Part shown: in pieces, positions 61,255 through 62,000 of the stretch
How positions within the stretch are numbered: the first letter of the stretch is position 1
Layout of the letters: each line of letters opens with the position of its first letter
Assembly (NCBI GenBank): GCA_012295275.1
Contig: CM022679.1
Span: 1 to 62,000 of the forward strand
DNA: 62,000 nucleotides
DNA from: Chrysomallon squamiferum
Taxonomy: Eukaryota > Mollusca > Gastropoda > Neomphalida > Peltospiridae
Direction of reading: 5' to 3'
The notes under the pieces: model-generated
What the model was told of the DNA's origin: nothing
Database searches by the model: none
The model's input: the letters and a program-made list of their open reading frames with translations, nothing else
Translations under genes and position numbers: made by a program

Positions 61255-61320
61255 AATGAAACAGAATTACAACAACTTCACATCAGCCATCTTGGTGCTA
61301 CTAAACTCAGGACAGTTTAA
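61255..61320 (+). CDS. RASGEF1: Candidate alternative terminal exon of RASGEF1
   Basis: A strong acceptor (CCTTTTCTGTCTCAG) precedes 21 codons, NETELQQLHISHLGATKLRT then V, and a TAA at 61318-61320. It is in phase 0 with the exon ending at 61086. Downstream at 61442-61447 is AATAAA. It does not look like the next conserved exon of the family (usually KLAALSQYE-like). If used it would give a protein ending after the N-terminal domain, without the catalytic domain. It may equally be an unused site. Confidence 0.3.
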   Translation, partial: NETELQQLHISHLGATKLRTV

Positions 61321-61329
61321 ACTTAAAGT

Positions 61330-62000
61330 ACATTGTATATTTGATTAACACATCACTGTTGTTGTTCAACACAGCTGTGTTGTGTCTGTGTTCAAACACA
61401 GAGATAAATACATCAGCTGATGTGTTGTATCAAACACACAGTAATAAACACATCAAACTGATCATCTTTATCTTCTAGCTCTTAGTCACAGTGTTTAGAA
61501 AATTAACTTGATAGGAAACTGTCCCTGGTACGTTATGGTGCAACATGGTACTTCATACTACAGACTTAATATGTTTACATCTATCACTAGAGATAAACTG
61601 AATAAGTAGCAAGCAGAGAAACAAATTTGTTAAAGTGCTTTACTGCAAATACCTCATCTCTCTCTTTCTCTCTTTTCTATGTATGTGCTGTCTGTTTCTT
61701 TCTGTCTTTTTCTCAAAATACATGTGTTTCTGTCTTTCTTTCAATCTTTGGGACATTCAAACTATTATTGGACTGATTTCATCTCTGAGATCATCTCACA
61801 TAAAACGGCCTGTATTTAATAAAACCCTGTATTGCCCACCAGTTTCACTTTTTAACCAGTCTGGCTGTTTTTACTTCGTGACATTTAACAATCAGGTTTC
61901 CATTGAGGCTGTTTTTGTGTCACAGTGAAAAGTGTTTGTTGTGTTTGTGTTTGTTGAGGATTAGCTGAAATTACTTTGGTTGTAGAGATAAAAACATCTG
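61330..62000. other. Intronic sequence to the window edge
   Basis: AT-rich with CT-rich patches near 61655-61745. No further conserved RASGEF1 exon is visible, so the catalytic part lies beyond the right end. Confidence 0.6.

Overview
The window looks like nuclear DNA of an invertebrate animal, most likely a mollusc. The reasons are AT-rich sequence, very many long microsatellites, short exons with GT/AG splice sites, no bacterial-style operons, tRNA-type SINE traces, Jockey-like LINE fragments, and remnants of calcium-binding EGF and nSTAND3 NTPase genes, both of which I know to be expanded in molluscs. The phylum is an inference; no rRNA, tRNA gene or mitochondrial sequence is present to fix it.

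Region 1 (1-4.6 kb) shows no gene, only trinucleotide and dinucleotide arrays. Region 2 (4.6-9.4 kb) holds two broken genes in divergent orientation: a minus-strand row of five EGF-type exons (5275-7723), none a multiple of three in length although all splice sites are intact, and a plus-strand nSTAND3 NTPase remnant (8070-about 9300) spread over three frames. Region 3 (9.6-20.2 kb) has two degraded copies of one LINE family, three copies of a repeat beginning 'GGGCTCGAAATGGCCAGTC' (two forming a large inverted repeat), and a split gene of unknown function on the plus strand (about 12.2-20.1 kb) whose central exons join in phase but which carries several frameshifts. Region 4 (21-29.2 kb) is dense in (GT)n, (TC)n and (AAT)n arrays and contains short coding-like pieces on the minus strand, including a possible receptor tail with the motif DDHVYEEISDL.

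Region 5 (32.5 kb to the right edge) is one long plus-strand gene, the RASGEF1 (RasGEF domain-containing family member 1) orthologue. Nine exons are supported; from 58 kb they encode the RasGEF_N region with no frame damage. The catalytic CDC25-type domain must lie beyond the right edge. Three short ATG exons with good donors, all ending in phase 0 like the exon they would join, sit in the long upstream introns (36.3, 46.3 and 53.9 kb); two have a TATA box upstream. They are candidate alternative promoters giving different N-termini. A 3-kb array of about 29 copies of a 103-bp unit lies in the same gene, and every unit carries a splice-acceptor-like sequence.

Overall the right half is a living signalling gene with very large repeat-filled introns, and the left half is a graveyard of receptor-like, NTPase and transposon sequence. 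Whether the left-hand frameshifts are true decay or assembly indels is the main open question.
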